Source: Gymnogyps californianus
Taxonomy: Eukaryota > Chordata > Aves > Accipitriformes > Cathartidae
NCBI RefSeq assembly: GCF_018139145.2
Contig: NC_059476.1
Span: forward strand, 12,889,001-12,953,000
Reading direction: 5' to 3'
Length of the DNA: 64,000 nt
Both the position numbers and the translations under genes were made by a program. Positions within the stretch are counted from its first letter, which is position 1. Each line of letters opens with the position of its first letter. The notes below the pieces were generated by a model, which did no database searches, was not told the origin of the DNA, and saw nothing but the letters and a program-made list of their open reading frames with translations. Below are positions 23,276 to 37,900 of the stretch, in pieces.

Positions 23276-26200
23276 ACAGCACAAGTGTTTAACAGAGGTA
23301 TTTATTAGCCCTTGGTGGGTGTGTTTATGTGGGGTTATTTTCCTTCTCAGAATGTATCCATCATTTGAACCAATACGAACTTTTAGCATCTGGAATGGTG
23401 GACAGCTGAAAAGCACCAGGTGGCTGTTGGCCTGTGTCAACTGCAGTGAGAGCTGAATTAATGCTTGAGAAGTGAGAAGTTTTCTGTGCCTTTAGCCATC
23501 CAGTTTCTTTTCCCTACACCTCTATATATGTGAAGTCCTGTGGTGTGATGAAAGCAAATTCAACCAGCGGTGTTTTATCTTATAAAATGAACTTGCCACT
23601 CACCATGTTGGATAGAGTACCCTATGGAAATGAAAAAGAAGTAAATGACACAAAATTGCACTTGTGTAGCCTTTAGGGCAAGGAGCTCCATATGGCAGAT
23701 GGAGAACAGAATGTCTTTGAGTTTTATTGATTGCTCTTTAAGCATTGCCTTACCCTTTTAATGAATGGAGAAAGTAAAAGGGATAACTTTGAAAAGCTCC
23801 ATTAAGTAGTAAGGAAAAATTCTGGTTCTTTAGTAAACTTGTGCTGTAGAGATTTGTACCATGCTGCTTATTAGAAAATGGAAGTATAGAAGAATAAAGT
23901 AGTCATGGTCCTGGATGATCTTCAGCTCTGTATTGCTTCTAGGCTGGCCATATTTTTCCTACCACCTCAGAAATATTTTTCTCTTCAGAGAGGTGGCAAT
24001 GACCTTGACTCTGAAGACCCAGCTGCTTGGGACACATGATTCAACACATCAGTGACTCCTATTTAATTAGTGTGCCTGAACCTACAATGGGGACCTTATT
24101 GGCTTGTTAATTAATTTAATTTTCTGAATTAACTTAGTGGTGATTGCCCTGCCTTCTTCTGGTTGAATGTGATATAGAGAATTGAATCTACCTCCTCCTT
24201 CCCTGTTTGATAGATCTGACTTCCCATGAGAAAGAGCCCCTCCAAAAGTACCTGTAGAAACCTTGATCAGAAAGAAAAAAGCAGAGAGAATTAAAATTCT
24301 AGCAAGCTGTGTCCTCTCTGTTCTGAGAATGAAATCTGAAAGGCAGGCTTAGCTTCTGTAAGGCCTAGATGTTCACCATCTGATAGGATGAGTCAGTGTC
24401 TACTGGCTGCAAAATATCTTTTCACTGATGGAGAGGAAAGTTGGGGAAAAGGGGAATCATGTAGTTATTCCCAGCATTACTCTCAGTGGCTCCAGGTAAT
24501 GTCATGAATGGGATGATACCAACACTCACTGTGTCTACCTGCCCTTACGCAGGAACTCCCCCTCTCCTTAAAGATTGAGCTGACACCTATGTTAGTAACT
24601 TTAAGGATCTACTCTTGATGGAGGGATTTCTGTTACCTTGGAAAACACAAAAAGGCCATAGCTCAGTCTGGCACACAGGGAAAATACACGAGATGCATAG
24701 TGTAAGTCTGGGTGCGTAATTCCATTCATTTTGGCACCTGTGTTATTTCACATAGGAACTGATGTCTTCCAGCTGCACTTAATGAGCTCAAATCCATCCA
24801 GGAAGGCGAACGGGATGCTGAGTGAATCAGCAACATCTCAGATGCCTTAGAGCCTTAATTTTCATGTGTATTTGGCCTATACTTAACAGTCATCATGTGC
24901 ATGCCTTAACAACATCCAACTGGGCATTGTCATCCTGTCCTCCCCTGTAGGTTTGTCCCTTCCTTTCCTTTCTAAAATGCTGCTTCTCTGGCCTCCCTGC
25001 TTCTGTCATTTCCTTTGTTACGTTTCAAGAAGTTTTAAGTCTTGCTCCGAGAGCTACATAATACGTTTATATTGTCTTATGGAACACTATATAAGAGCCC
25101 AGAACTTTTCTGAATGTAGATGTCATGAACATTTGTCTTCTCCATCACTAGACCTCTAACAGGCTTTTATGTAATTATATGTAATAATTATACAGGCTGT
25201 CCTGTAAACTGTCATTAAGTCTGTGGAAGGGCTTGTACAGATTTCAGTAAGCTTTGAATCAGGTTCATTACCAGTTTGTCCTATTGAATTAGTATTTGTA
25301 AAATTATGTGCTCCTTTCTGTTTGTTTGGGCACCTAGCAGTAATGTATCTCCTATGAAAGTAGCCCTTGCATTTAGGACTGTTGCAGCTGAGTATCTAGC
25401 AAGTCAGATGGATACAGCAGACAGGTGAGCCCAATGCAGTGGGGAAGGAAGCATTGCTGGCACATCAGGCAATGACTCACTGCTTGCTGCCCTACTTCTT
25501 GGAGGAGTTCACACTGTCTGCTGTTGGCATCTGATTCGTAGGAGAGATTTGAAGTGTGTGAACAGGGGCTAAAGTTAATAACAGAGATCAGTGAACCCAG
25601 AGGGCTCTATGGAGAATCAAACTCAGTTGCCTCAATAGTATGAATAGGCTCATTGTCCAAGGGATTGGAGATGCTAAGGCAGAGGTAAATTCTAAGGAAG
25701 AATTTGACTGAAGCTAAAGGACTCTTTTTCTTTTTTTAATATCTGCTTGGCAGCTGCTGTGCTGTGTCAGAGAAACTAAATGGGTGCAGGTGGGTAAGTT
25801 TGATCAATGGCCAGCTAAGGCTGTTGTCCTTGCTGATGTGTTATTAGGATCACTGTGACCTCCCTGGGAGACGAAAAGGAAAGAAATGCATCAGGCATCC
25901 CACAGTAACTGTTAGACTCTCCTGACCAAACCTAGCTCCTGCTCCTCTGCAGGAGGGTGCCATGGCCTCTCTCTTGCTCTTTGATTCCATGTACTGGCTG
26001 CAGGCAGTTGCCCTGATTTTTAAGTCACCAGCTATGCCTGGTATGTGGCTGTAACATTGCTGTACAGCTGTGGCAGAGACCTGTGGGAGATGAATCTCAT
26101 GCGCTCAGATCATGAGCTGGCAATAGTCCTGCTAAAAGGCCCAAGCTTGCTGCTGCTAATTCACTGAGCTCACAACAGTTTGTTCAGAAACTCAGCTGTA

Positions 26201-26973
26201 TCTTAAATATCGCTCTGTAATGTCTAAATACAAAAAAAAATAAAGGTAGGATAAACTGCCAAGAGGCCTAGGTTCTTTGTAGGAACAGGGCTGGCAGCAT
26301 AACTCTTCTACTGACAGAGTCCCGCAAAAATGAAGTAGTTGCACTCAAGGAGCTGAACTTGCTGGCCTCTGAATCAGACAGGACTTGTCAGCACTATCAG
26401 CTGAGTTAATGCCCAGTGGTACAGTAAGGAAGATGCACTGTTATTGTTGCCTTTCTGCCAGAGTCACAGAGTAGACAAGTAATAATGTCTTCATTCAGCA
26501 TAAAGACTGTTCCATTAGTTGAAATAAGACTAGGAGTGGGTTTGTCTGGAGATAGAGAACAGAGATTTAGTCCCAGTCCCAAGGCAGGGGGTGTATGAGA
26601 TTTACTTGTTTGTGTTCCAGTGCAGTCATTTGCTGCTCTCTAGGCTGACTTTCTGGGATTAATAATTTATTATGCTTAGGTACCAGTGCTTCCCCTAAAG
26701 TAGACTCTTTGTTGTTGAGTTGCCCACCAGTGCTGCAGATCAGGTGGTCTATCAATTGCCACAAGAATCACTTCTGCCTGTCTTCACTCTTAACTTTCTA
26801 AAGCAAACTTTACTCTTAGCTGCTGCTTCATTTCCTGAATCTTTTTTGCTTTGTCAGCCAAAGATTTCTATTCCAGCAGGTCCCAAAGGTGTGGTTTCTT
26901 AATTCCCTGGTTCATTTTGAAATAACTCCCCAGCTGGTACCAATCACTGGGATGAATGCAGGTATGCTGATTA

Positions 26974-27000
26974 GCTGCTATGACAACTATATCTAATTAG
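26974..27000. promoter_or_regulatory. X-box-like palindrome next to a homeodomain site
   Basis: GCTGCTATGACAAC (26974-26987) matches 11 of 14 positions of the symmetric RFX X-box GTTGCCATGGCAAC. Six bases later CTAATTAG is a perfect palindromic homeodomain core. This is motif evidence only. Confidence 0.25.
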
Positions 27001-30000
27001 CTGAGCTGGTATCTTCCTTCCTGAATACCCAAAGGAGATGTTTTATTTGAAGGTTTTATTTAGATGAGCTAGGAGTTAATCATTATGCACAAGTCCAGTG
27101 GTTGAAGACAGTTCAGCCTCTGATCTAGCTCAATAGCCTTAATTCACAGAGGCTAAAGGGGCCTCGTGTTTCAGGGGTGACAATGCAATCACTAGAGTTT
27201 TCAATTTGTCCCTCTCTGTTTCCCTACAGAATAAGGTTCCTTTTCCTGCTCACCTTGCCACAGCCTTGAGAAGATACATTTGAGCTCCTTCAGGCTCAAA
27301 TGCAGAGATATAACACCAGGCATTTTGCCCTGGCTGTCCATTTCTTTTGGATGGTTGAGCAACATCACATTTGGGAATGGTGACATGAGTTAAACATCTC
27401 CTTCCCTCTGAAAAGAAACTCAGTAAAGCAGAACTGGGACATAATCCACAGCAATTTCCCAAAGGACTGTAAATGTCTGGAATATAAGTGGGAATGTAAG
27501 AGTTTCATGGTTCCAAGACTAGCCATATTTCCACTTCCTGGCCGATAAGAGCTCCCAGTGTTGATGGCTACATCTGTCCTGCAGAATTCAATTATCTTCC
27601 TGAGTCTTGGCCTAAATACAGTTTGTATTCTTCCATGCTTATCAATGTGGCTGAAGAAATTTTGTAACATATGCTCTTTTCTTTTGGTGTCTGTAAATCA
27701 CTGGGGAATACGAAGGTAAGCTTCCTCAAACTGAAGGTTTTTTTGTTTAAACAGTAAGAGGAAATGTTTAGAAAGTGTATTGTAAATCTCAAGGTGATGA
27801 AAGCATGTCTGGCATATGCAATGGTAAAGTAGTTCAGGGCAATTCTTTGTAGCAAGGGGTTTTGTATCTGGTGTTGCAACAGGAAATTTTGGAGTGTGCA
27901 ATTTCTCTCTCACCCTCATGTTCCCTCTTCTGCTCTCCTGCATCAGTGACCAAGCCATAAAGCCAGTCTTGGGACACTAGTCCCTTCTTTGGTGGCTGTC
28001 ATTTACAAGGTTTGTGAATGTTTGTCCCACTTAGATGCCTTCCTGAGGGATTTTCAGGGTGGTTTGAACTAGTTTGGATTGTAACACAGTTCCTCTCCTG
28101 CAGACACAAGTGCTCCTTCACGCTTGGGTCAAAGCCCTTCCTCTACCTGATTCTGTCAATGTCGCTTAATGATCCTTAAGTGCCATTTCAGAGGTAGCTT
28201 TTCCTGAGCCATCTTTTCTCCTTGCTTCGTTCCTCTGTTCTCTTCACCAGCAATGTCCCTCTTAAATACCACCACTCTGTTCTCACAGCAAACAGGCCAC
28301 AAACCAAGCCAGAACAATTACAGAACAGCCCCGCATCTATCACATCTCCTATACGCCATTTTGAAATGTCCTTTATAAAAGTTGTTAGCAGCTCAGGAAT
28401 CCAATAAAACCTGTAGTTTTTTAACCATTAGTAACTTTAGGATTTTTCCCATTAAGTCTTAACATGAAATAAAATAAAATAATCACAGGAGTTTTATTTC
28501 ATTCTCCCCAACAGTTCTGTTCTACTTTCATAAATAAAACATTCCTACAAAAATACACTTATTTTAATATATTCTCACACTGCAACCCAGGCTGAGTTTC
28601 TTGACTCTCAACAACCTCACGCAGTTGGTGGTTTCATGGGACCACTGCTGTGCTGTGTGTGGATGAGTCAACTTTCTATTTTCAAAGTAGCTTTGCTTTT
28701 TTCTTGCAACCACACACTTCTCATACAAAACCTAGCTCACTTTTTGAGGTTTGTCATGGCCGCCTTCCCTTGGAGCCACAGTTGGCTCCATTGCTACAAG
28801 AAAACCTGTCATCTTCAACTACTGTTTATAATCACCTGACCTAAATGCTTCTATAGGTACAAGGGCTCTCCTTGCAGAACCTCTTCTTTGCAGGTTTTGT
28901 TTGCTGATTCTCTGCAGTGAAGCTAGAAGAGCCAGTCCAGTCTTAGCTGTACCCTATACCTAATTTTTATTATCTGTGTCTTGCTGATAGTTGAGATTAT
29001 CCAGGCTATTCCCTTTCCTTCCCTTCCCTTTTATGGACCAGTAAATCCTTTTTTGTTACACTGGAAATCTGCGGAGTTTCATTTTTATTTTAATGAACTG
29101 CTGCTGGGAGAGTCCTTCCCTTTTTGAACCCAATCACTTTGTCAGCTTGATTAGTCAAATTGCTGGTGCATCTATTACTCTTCTCCATAATCATGAGTGT
29201 AGTTGCATTATTAAACATCTCTTTCTGTCCTACACATAAGCAGAGTTCGAAGGGCTGAAGGAGAGCATCACCCCACAATAATAAGCAGTACAGTGGCTCA
29301 GAGAGCTCTCTTCAGATGGAGGAGGCTCCTAAATTGAAGTTTTGTATCATTCGAGAATAACTGTATCTCAATGTTTGCCTTGCTGTAAAAGGTTTGATTG
29401 AAACTAATTTCAGCATATTGGTGGTTGCTGCAATAACAGCCCCAACTGTTGTTTTAATGCTTAGACAGCTTAGACAGTACTTTAGCTGACTATTTTGCTA
29501 TACAGTGTCCTCTCCTTCCACCAAAGCCTGGGCCTTTCAGATCTCAGGTGGATATCTTCCCAGAACTAACTAATCTGCTCCTTCTGATGTTCTGCCAGGA
29601 AATTCTGTTCAGGAGCTTTTCAGAAAAGTTTTGCTTTGGCAGGTTGGCATTTTCTAAAGTGAAAATGTGTCCGAAACATTTCTAAGTGACCCTGCAGCTG
29701 ACTGAATTGAATTTCAATTTTATCCCTGAACTTTCAATGTGTGTGGGGTTTGTTTTGTTTTTTCCCCAACCACCCCTTCTAGGCAGAAGCACAAGCCTGT
29801 GAAATAATGAAGATTGTTCAGGCAGTGACGGTACAGATGTCAAAGATACTCTTTGAGGCCTCTCCAGGACTTCTGGAGAGCTTGGGAGTTGACAGGGGAA
29901 ATTTACACCATGATGAACCTACTTAGCTGGCTGGAAAAATAGAATTTCTGTTTTATGAGGAATTTTGCATTTCTGAAACTGTAGTAAAACTTGATAGCAA

Positions 30001-30709
30001 AAAAGACTCAAACTTGTCACTAAATGGATGATGTCATTCAGCCAACTAGCTGGCTAAGAAGGTTGGATATGTCCCTGGAGGATGTTTTGATTCTATCCAG
30101 AAACTGTCACCTGATGTAAAACATCCTTAGGGAAAACTTTATTTTCAGTGAAAAAATCTACTAGGACACGTTACAGTCTTGTATGGGTGGGACACTAACA
30201 GGAGGTCTTAATCTCGGTGACTGTTAACAATGAAAGGCTCATCAGCAATGTGGAGACGCTACAAGATCTCGTGTCACTGTGTTCTCTAGACGTACTGGTT
30301 CAGAGACTCAAATGCTGCAGCTTATTTCTTGCTTTTTATTTGTGATGATGCCAGCTGTCACCAGCTGCAGGGTACGGAGAGGGTACAGCAAAGGGGTTGC
30401 TTTTCTCCCCTTTTTGGGCTGAACTTGCTTTGGGCTCCCACAGAGTATTTTTCTGCCTCCCAGCAGGATGTGTTGCTGCCTCCCAGGAAGTGTGAACACG
30501 GGGACTTTTAGCACAACAAGATTCTGCTGAATCCATGGGAGTAGGCATCTTCTGAGTCTGCTGAGCAACTTCAAAGCTCAGATATGTGATTCACATTGGT
30601 TAAGTGGCTATGCACTATATTTTGCATGACAGTAGGTTCATCCTGAAGCTCTTTTAAGCAATGAAACTCAAGAACTGAGGTATTGATTCAACAACCATAT
30701 AATAGTAAC

Positions 30710-31060
30710 AGGAATACTGTTTTGTGTCCAGTTTTGGTCAGTCTTAGTTCAAAAAGGCTATGTTAGAAGTAGGGAAGGTTCAGAGAAGAGCAATAAGGAT
30801 GGGCCAAGGTATGGAGTGATTTGTGTAGAAGGAATGATTGAGCTGACCAGGAATCTTTGGTCTGGAAAGTAACAACTAATGGGGATATGTCAGAGACCTG
30901 TAAAATCATGAAAGTCCCAAAGAAGGAAGGCAGGGATTGCTTGTTCCCTCTCTTTTCTGTTACAGGAATTAGACACCATAAAATAAATATATCAGAAAGC
31001 AAATTCAAGGCAGAGGAGGTGTTAATTGCCTATACTACTGTCAATTTGAACGCTTGGTGA
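30710..31060 (+). repeat. Ancient CR1 fragment, sense
   Basis: The phrases GTGTCCAGTTTTGGTC, GGTTCAGAGAAGAGCAATAAGGATG, ATGTCAGAGACCTGTAAAATCATG and TCAAGGCAGAGGAGG occur in the order of the old CR1 3' coding and UTR region (the 'aggttcagagaagggcaac ... gaggtctataaaatcatgaatgg' succession). No frame is preserved. Confidence 0.75.
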
Positions 31061-33330
31061 TAATGTAAGATTGGAACTGGGAAACTTATCTGACTTGATC
31101 CTACATTATGTGTTGCAGTGGTATAAACCTGGGAACCTGTGACTTTATGACATGGTCTTCTGACCAAAGACTATGTAAAACTTGAGAGATTGTGCTGCTG
31201 AGGCCAGCTCCAGCAAGGGCAGAGAATTTTCCTGTCTCCACATAGTAGTTTGACCAGAACCCTGGAGAAGTGTCCTGGCAAAAACAAAACAAAAAAATGG
31301 GTACTGGTTTTCTGTCCCACCCAGAGCAGGGAAGGCAATACCTGCCACATGTGGTCCACTCAGGACTTGTGGTAATGCTACCGTGAAGCCTTTTAATAAA
31401 GAAAATATTTTGTGGAAGAGCTGTCTGAGTGACTGCTGCAGGGCATTTGTCTTCCTAGGCTGGAGGCAGGACCAACTTCAGCTATAGGGGAATTGGGGCT
31501 ACTGCTGAGGGTGCCACTGAGACAGCATTACAGGTATCACCTCTCTGCTTACTGTGCCACTGTCCTGGAAAGCTGAATTGCCTCTGACAGGTACAGGAGC
31601 AATAATAAATCCTCATGGGACACACGCACAATAATCCCTCTCTGTAGCACACAAGGTTGTTCCGACTGCATTACTGTTGCTGCAGCAATTAGAAATGAGA
31701 AGTCTGACTTGTCAGGGGCTTGCCTAAACTCTCCCAGCTCTGCTTTCCCTGCTTTCTGTGGTGTGGTCTGGCTGCAGTCCAGCCCCAGTCCTTGAACAGC
31801 AGGGCAGGAATATTTCAGCTTTGCCCTCATGTCTGAGCAGCCTTTGGGCTGGCTGTGCAGGGAGGCATCAGTGAATCTTCTCCCTTGCGCACCTGACACT
31901 TTTCTCTTTTGATTGACATGCCTCTGTTGAAGCTGGCTTGAAAAGTGTTTGCACTTGAAACAAGTGGAGCAAATTCTAATTTGTCTGGAATGGGCCCTCC
32001 TGTTAAATGTTAAACTGACCTTTTCAAGAGAAATTTACTTGATAGTTCTAAGTGAAGCCCTGCTTTAAGCTAAACCTGTCACTACAACATGATTAAATTC
32101 ACTTAAATGTACATCAGTTGCACATATTACTAATGGAAATTGAAATCGGCCTAAATGGTAACCATAAATTTTAAAACAAGGGGAAGAGGATGGAGATAGA
32201 AAAAACCACACATGATGTGAAGGTTAAGGTGCCTTATTCACCAAAAGATTAGATGGGCTGAACAGGGAACTTTATTCTGAAGCAGTGAAAAAAATCACTG
32301 ACTACTTTTTTGTGTATTTACAGTGCTCCAATTCTAATCTACTGAAGAAGGGGGATTCAGTGCATTTTTGGCAGGGGTTTGATCTGTGGAGACCTAGAAG
32401 AATTGGTCACAGTTGTCTGGTGTTATTTCACCTGCTACTGGACCTTTAGGCAACAAATTATCAGGTTTCTGGCAGCCTGTTTCATAGATGGTGGAGGCGT
32501 GTGTGTGTGTAAATAGTGCTGAAAATGGTTTTTTGTGCATACCTGTGATACAGGAATGTATGCACCCCAGTTGAACTGCACATTTAAAATCTTGCCCCCA
32601 TTCTTGTCTCCTTCCCTTCCCCACCATCCAGCATGACAGTTCCAGTGTTTGGCTATTGTGATGACTGTTACTTAAAGTGTCTGTTCTAATTGGGCCCTAA
32701 TAAATCAAAACTAAATTGAAGCCCTTCCACTTATGGGCATTTATCAGTGACTTTCCATCAAGCAGAAGGACAGGACTTGGCAAGCATCTCCCAGACAAAT
32801 GTCCAGGGACATATGAAGGTTCTTTCTGAGGGTGTTATCTTTATGTAGCTGTGTGACCTTTGTCATTCAAAGTGCAAATTAGAACCTTTTGTAATTAATA
32901 ACTCTTGTTCTACCAGACTTGGCTTCCACACAGGTGAAATTAGCATGGCTTTTTCCAGCTGTTTTGGGACAAACGCACTTCCATGTGGCGCTAAATAAAA
33001 CCCCATAAATATAGCCAGATAAGCTCTTCTTTGGGTTAGGAGCTAAGTAGGCTGCATTGCCCACAGCCTGGAAGTAAACACTAAGATCTTGTCTGTCCAA
33101 CACATGATGGATTATTTTCTTTTCCACTAATGCCACCTCCACTTCCTATGATAGGAATATGAGCGGGCATATATAGTATATACCACCACCTGCCCACTGT
33201 CCAGTAGGGGACACACATTGCAGCCTGATTGAGTCCATTGCACTAGGAGTTGCATGACTGTGTTAGCATAGAGCAGTAGTACACCTGGAAGCGATGGACT
33301 CTGTTGGATGTAAGTTGTGGCATTACACAT

Positions 33331-33381
33331 AAATTTGGGGGTCTGTGCGGCTCTTGTGGTCACATGTGAAATTTGGGGGTC
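33331..33381. repeat. Partial direct repeat, 38-bp spacing
   Basis: AAATTTGGGGGTC occurs at 33331-33343 and again at 33369-33381, with similar bases after each copy. It appears to be a short local duplication. Confidence 0.8.
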
Positions 33382-34926
33382 AGCGAAGCTGCAATTTGCT
33401 GACTTTCTGAGCACGTTGGAAGACACACCTTTTTTAAGGGACTTCGTGGTGGCCGAGGATGGCAAGTCTGTTATAAGAAGGCAGAAGAACTTCTCAGGTA
33501 CTTGGCTGAGTTCCTGTTGGTAGCATTATTTTAAAGACTGGATTGTATAATTAATGCCTTTGTGCACCCACAGCTTTGGAAAGACCTTTCTTATAATTTT
33601 AATTCCAAATAAATTAAAAACAGATGGCTTTGGGGGGAGAAAAAAATCTTCTGGTCAAATTCCATTTATTTTTTTTTTTTAAAGGTACTTGAATATAAGT
33701 TGTGAGTAATGGATGAATATGCCCTATCAGTAAGGATTTTAGTATCAAGGAATCTTTTCAAGATGTTTCAGTCGGTAGTCTTTATTTTCTCACAAACAGA
33801 AAATATAATTAATACAAGGTGTTTTTGCAATGCAGGGCAAAATGGTAACTTGATCTTGTGTGAGATGTTTCTGATATGGAATTTACAGCCTAGCTTTCAC
33901 TTTCTTTTATCATTTACCAGCAACATAAAAGCAAGATCCCATTTTATCTGTAGCTGGCACTGACTTAAAGATGACTTTCAAAATCAAAGAACCAGAAGAG
34001 CTGAGCTTGTTTCTAGACTATCACCCTGCAATTCCTCTATGCACAAATGCCAGTGTATCAGTTTGCTAATAGACTGTTTGAACACCTCACCTTGACCACA
34101 TCTTGCTATATTCCTAATACATAGCACATGCTCCTGACCATTTTTTCTGCAGAGTGATTGGAAGCGTGCATTCTCCTCAGGCCTAGGAAATGGTATTCAT
34201 CTTCTCCTGTGTACTTTCATTTCATTTCCTGTAAAAATCCATCTTCTGCTACTGGAGTTACCTAAGGTTAGATGTCAAAGGAACAAATTACTGTCGCTTG
34301 CTCGATACCCCAAGAGTAGCTATAAATAGTAAGCTTTATAACCCCACTGATCCTTGAGATACATAGTGATAAATATGCTTCTACCAACCAAGATGAAAAA
34401 ATAAAGCTGCGTGGCTCTGGGTGATGTATATTATTTGAAACTGACACAAATGGTACAGCTGCATCATTCTAAACAGTTTTAAAAAGAAAAGTAACACTCA
34501 TGGTATATGCGCACTTTAAAGCATTACTTAGTGATTCTTGGGTACAGTAATCCAAGTTATCCACTAGTACAGCCTTTAAATCCAGCAACAACAAATTCTT
34601 TCTTAGGTGATGTGGTAGAGTAACAGTCTAGCTAACAGCTTAGCCTGTTCATTACTAGGACTCAGACACCTATTTGAAACCTTTTCAGTGAAACAATTTT
34701 CTGCTGGGAAATGCAGCATTAGACAAATCTTTTGCAATATTTAAAAAATGAAATCTTGACAGAAAATGTCGGAATGATTTGAAACGGAAAATGTGTTTCA
34801 TTTTGATTTTCTCTTTGTTTCACTTGAGCTTTTTTCCTGTGGGGTGACAGCCAGGCTGTATGATAAAATATTCAGTTGAATGGATAATGATAACGCTGGT
34901 ACTAGTGGGATGAAACACCCTGGTGG

Positions 34927-34943
34927 TTTTTTTTTTTTTTTTT
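34927..34943. repeat. Poly-T tract
   Basis: An uninterrupted run of T. Comparable runs are at about 52446-52465, 56312-56329 and 60757-60772. They may mark antisense poly(A) tails or be simple expansions. Confidence 0.7.
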
Positions 34944-37900
34944 ACTTAATCTCTTTTTCCCTTGTATTCTTATTCTGTCCAGATTTGGGAATCATGATAG
35001 TTTAAAACAGGGCAAAAAAAATTTTGTTAGCATTGCCTAAGGGATGGGAATTCCATTCCAACTAACTTTAATATAAATTAATGCATGAGGCATGTTTTTA
35101 GCTGGTTTTAAAACACTACTGGTCCTTGGGAGTTACTCCATTATAACAACTAAGGAGCTTGGACAATGATTTTGAAAATAATGGCTTGGGCTATCTGGAT
35201 CTTTTAAGCTTTCTAGCTGTTGGTTTGCACTGGCAGGATAGAATGAAGATTGCATATTGTGTTGCAAATGCTTGTATGGTGCTAGCTGGAAAGCCTCTTC
35301 TGCAGGGTATGTGCTAAAAGCCGGAGAAGAAATGCAACATTTTTATGACACAATAAAACTCCTTCTTACTCTTAATTGGAGATGGTCTAAAGCAGTTTTC
35401 TGGATGTATAACGTGACTATGGATGCTAATATAGCTCTGCTGAGCTAGTATATCAAACCTTGTAACTGAGCTCAGCCTGCTGTGAGGGTTTTTTTTGCCT
35501 GGCAACACCCACCTTTTCAACAAAACTGCAATGACCTCAGTGTTATGATGGGGTGGGGAGTGTAGGACATGTATGGTTGTCTCATCTCACTGATTAATGG
35601 AAAAGCTTCCTGTTGCTCTGCCCTCAAGCTACAAAATCCATTAACCACCCCTTGGGGTGCCTGAAATTTATTCTGGCCATTACCATCAATTAGAAAGTTA
35701 ATAGTGTGATGATTACTGGGCTACAGTCCTAGCTATTTGTGTGATTTACACCAGACTGGGGTGGAAATGGGAAGATGCAACACTCAAAGAACTACTCTAT
35801 AAGCAAGAATTTGATATTAAGGCTGCGGTGATGTCAGTATGCCCTGTGTAAACATATGGCAAGAAGAATCATTAGTCATTCTCAGTTCTTCTAATTTAAA
35901 AGGCATCTTTTAATTTAAATGTAAGGAAGAATAATATCCATCACAGCTAAGCTGAGAATTTTTTTTTTTTTGTTGATGACCATAAGCCCTGAGTCAGGCT
36001 GGGCCTATGGGAACAGCTTCATTCCAAGTTGCAGTGTAACCTGGTGGAGAATACTCTGATGAAAGAAGGGTGGAAATTTGCATCCTAGCCTGCTTGCTTG
36101 TTTTGACAAACAAGTCAGGTGGACAAGGAGATCTTCCAGACTGGTGCTCTTCCACTTGTAGTCCACTGATCCCGCAAAATTTCCCGAAGGTAGCAAGGAA
36201 CAAGCCTGTTGCCAGTAAACTTCCATTCCTTTCTTCAGGGTCTGCTCCTTCTTCATTGAAAATAATGCCGTGATGGCAAATGGAAAAAATATTGAAAAAC
36301 AGTATTATGGACTTAGGGAAGGAGAAAATGCTTGGAGTGTACGTACAGTCAGATGCACAAGTGTAAATAACATATCAGCTTTTGGTATGTATTAATTAGT
36401 TCCTAAAAATTAGTGGTCCTATTGGAGTTACTGGTCCTTCCCACGTGCATCCAGGCACCGTGGCACAAAATGGATCACAGAAAGAACAGGAGAGGTTGCG
36501 CTAGTGTTTCAGCCAGAGCACCACTAATGCCGTCCTCTTGAGTCTTTCACTAAGAGGGTCAAGTGGAGGTCTTGCTTTGATGGCTGTCCCTTTGTTTCTC
36601 GCTGCAGGCTTTCACCTAGCATTGAATTAGAATAGTTAAAGTGGTTATGATTGCTAGCCTCCCTACACTCTTCTTGACTTTTGCTGCTTCTGTCAGTGAG
36701 GGACTGGAGATGAGTCTTTCAGGCCACAGGAAGATAAGAAGTTGGAAGCGAGGTTTGAGGGGGAGAGCTCTAGAGAGTCATCCTCTCTGCTGCTCAAGCC
36801 ATAGAGGTGAAAGCCCCAGGTTCTTCTACTGCCACCTTACTTTGCCCTCAGGGGCAACAGCCAGTCTCGCTGGGGGTCTGTTAGCCAGGCAGAATAGGTG
36901 GTAAGTCCACAGTTATTTTGCCACGAATGCAGTCCTCTGCCCTAGACATCCCATCTCCTTTCCCAGAGCTAATCCTGCAAGTGGTCGTTTAGCACAGCAG
37001 TGTTTGAGAGGAGTTCCAGAACACAGCTGTGGCCCCCAAAATGGGGTCGTCCACAGCAAAACCCTGGATTTACAGTCCATTCCTGAAAAACAGTGCCTAG
37101 AAAACATTTTCAGGGCAGAGTGCAGTCAAATCTCAGTGCATTATTTTTCACACAAAAAGTTGGGAATTGTACGCTCAAAAGAAAAACCTTCATGTCTTGC
37201 ATTCTGACAGCAAAGATTGTTCTGATTTCCTGGAAGCAGCTGCTTCCAAGCCAGGATGAGTTGATCGTTGATGCTGTCCAGTTCTGTGTTTACGGTGGTG
37301 CATCTCCATAGTAAATACTTCAGATTTACATGAGAGTGTGATCAGGATCTGACCTCTAATCAGCAGGCAAAGGAGTGGGGAATCTGAATATGGATTTTAT
37401 CAACTGCCAGAATCTTCTGTTCTTAGCCTGCTGGCAGGAGAAACCGTTGTACTGTGCAGTAAAAGGGGGATTATTGGTCAAACAAGACAGGACAGACATC
37501 TAAAATTAGAGAAGCAGTTAAAGGGGTGGGGGGGAAGTGCATCATTCCCATCTAATCCGAATTTGATCTTTTTTTCTGCTAAAGTATTCGATCTTGCTCT
37601 TTTCTTTGGGTATCCAACCTTTATGCAGCAATTTCTCTGAAGCCTGAAGGTAAAAAAGCCCATCTCCACAATACAGTGGAATGTTACTTGTGCTGAAAAA
37701 GGCAGTGGCATCAGAAACTGGTATAAAAAAAGCCCTTTAATGCCAGCTTGTAAGCATAAGATGCCTCTGGATTGTTAAACATGAAAGTTTCATCTGAGTT
37801 GTGCTGTCCCATGGCTAGTTTGGTAAGATGGGAGGATCTGAAGAGATATTATGCAACAGGATACACGTGTCACGAGAGCTGAAGCAGTTAGATATATCCA

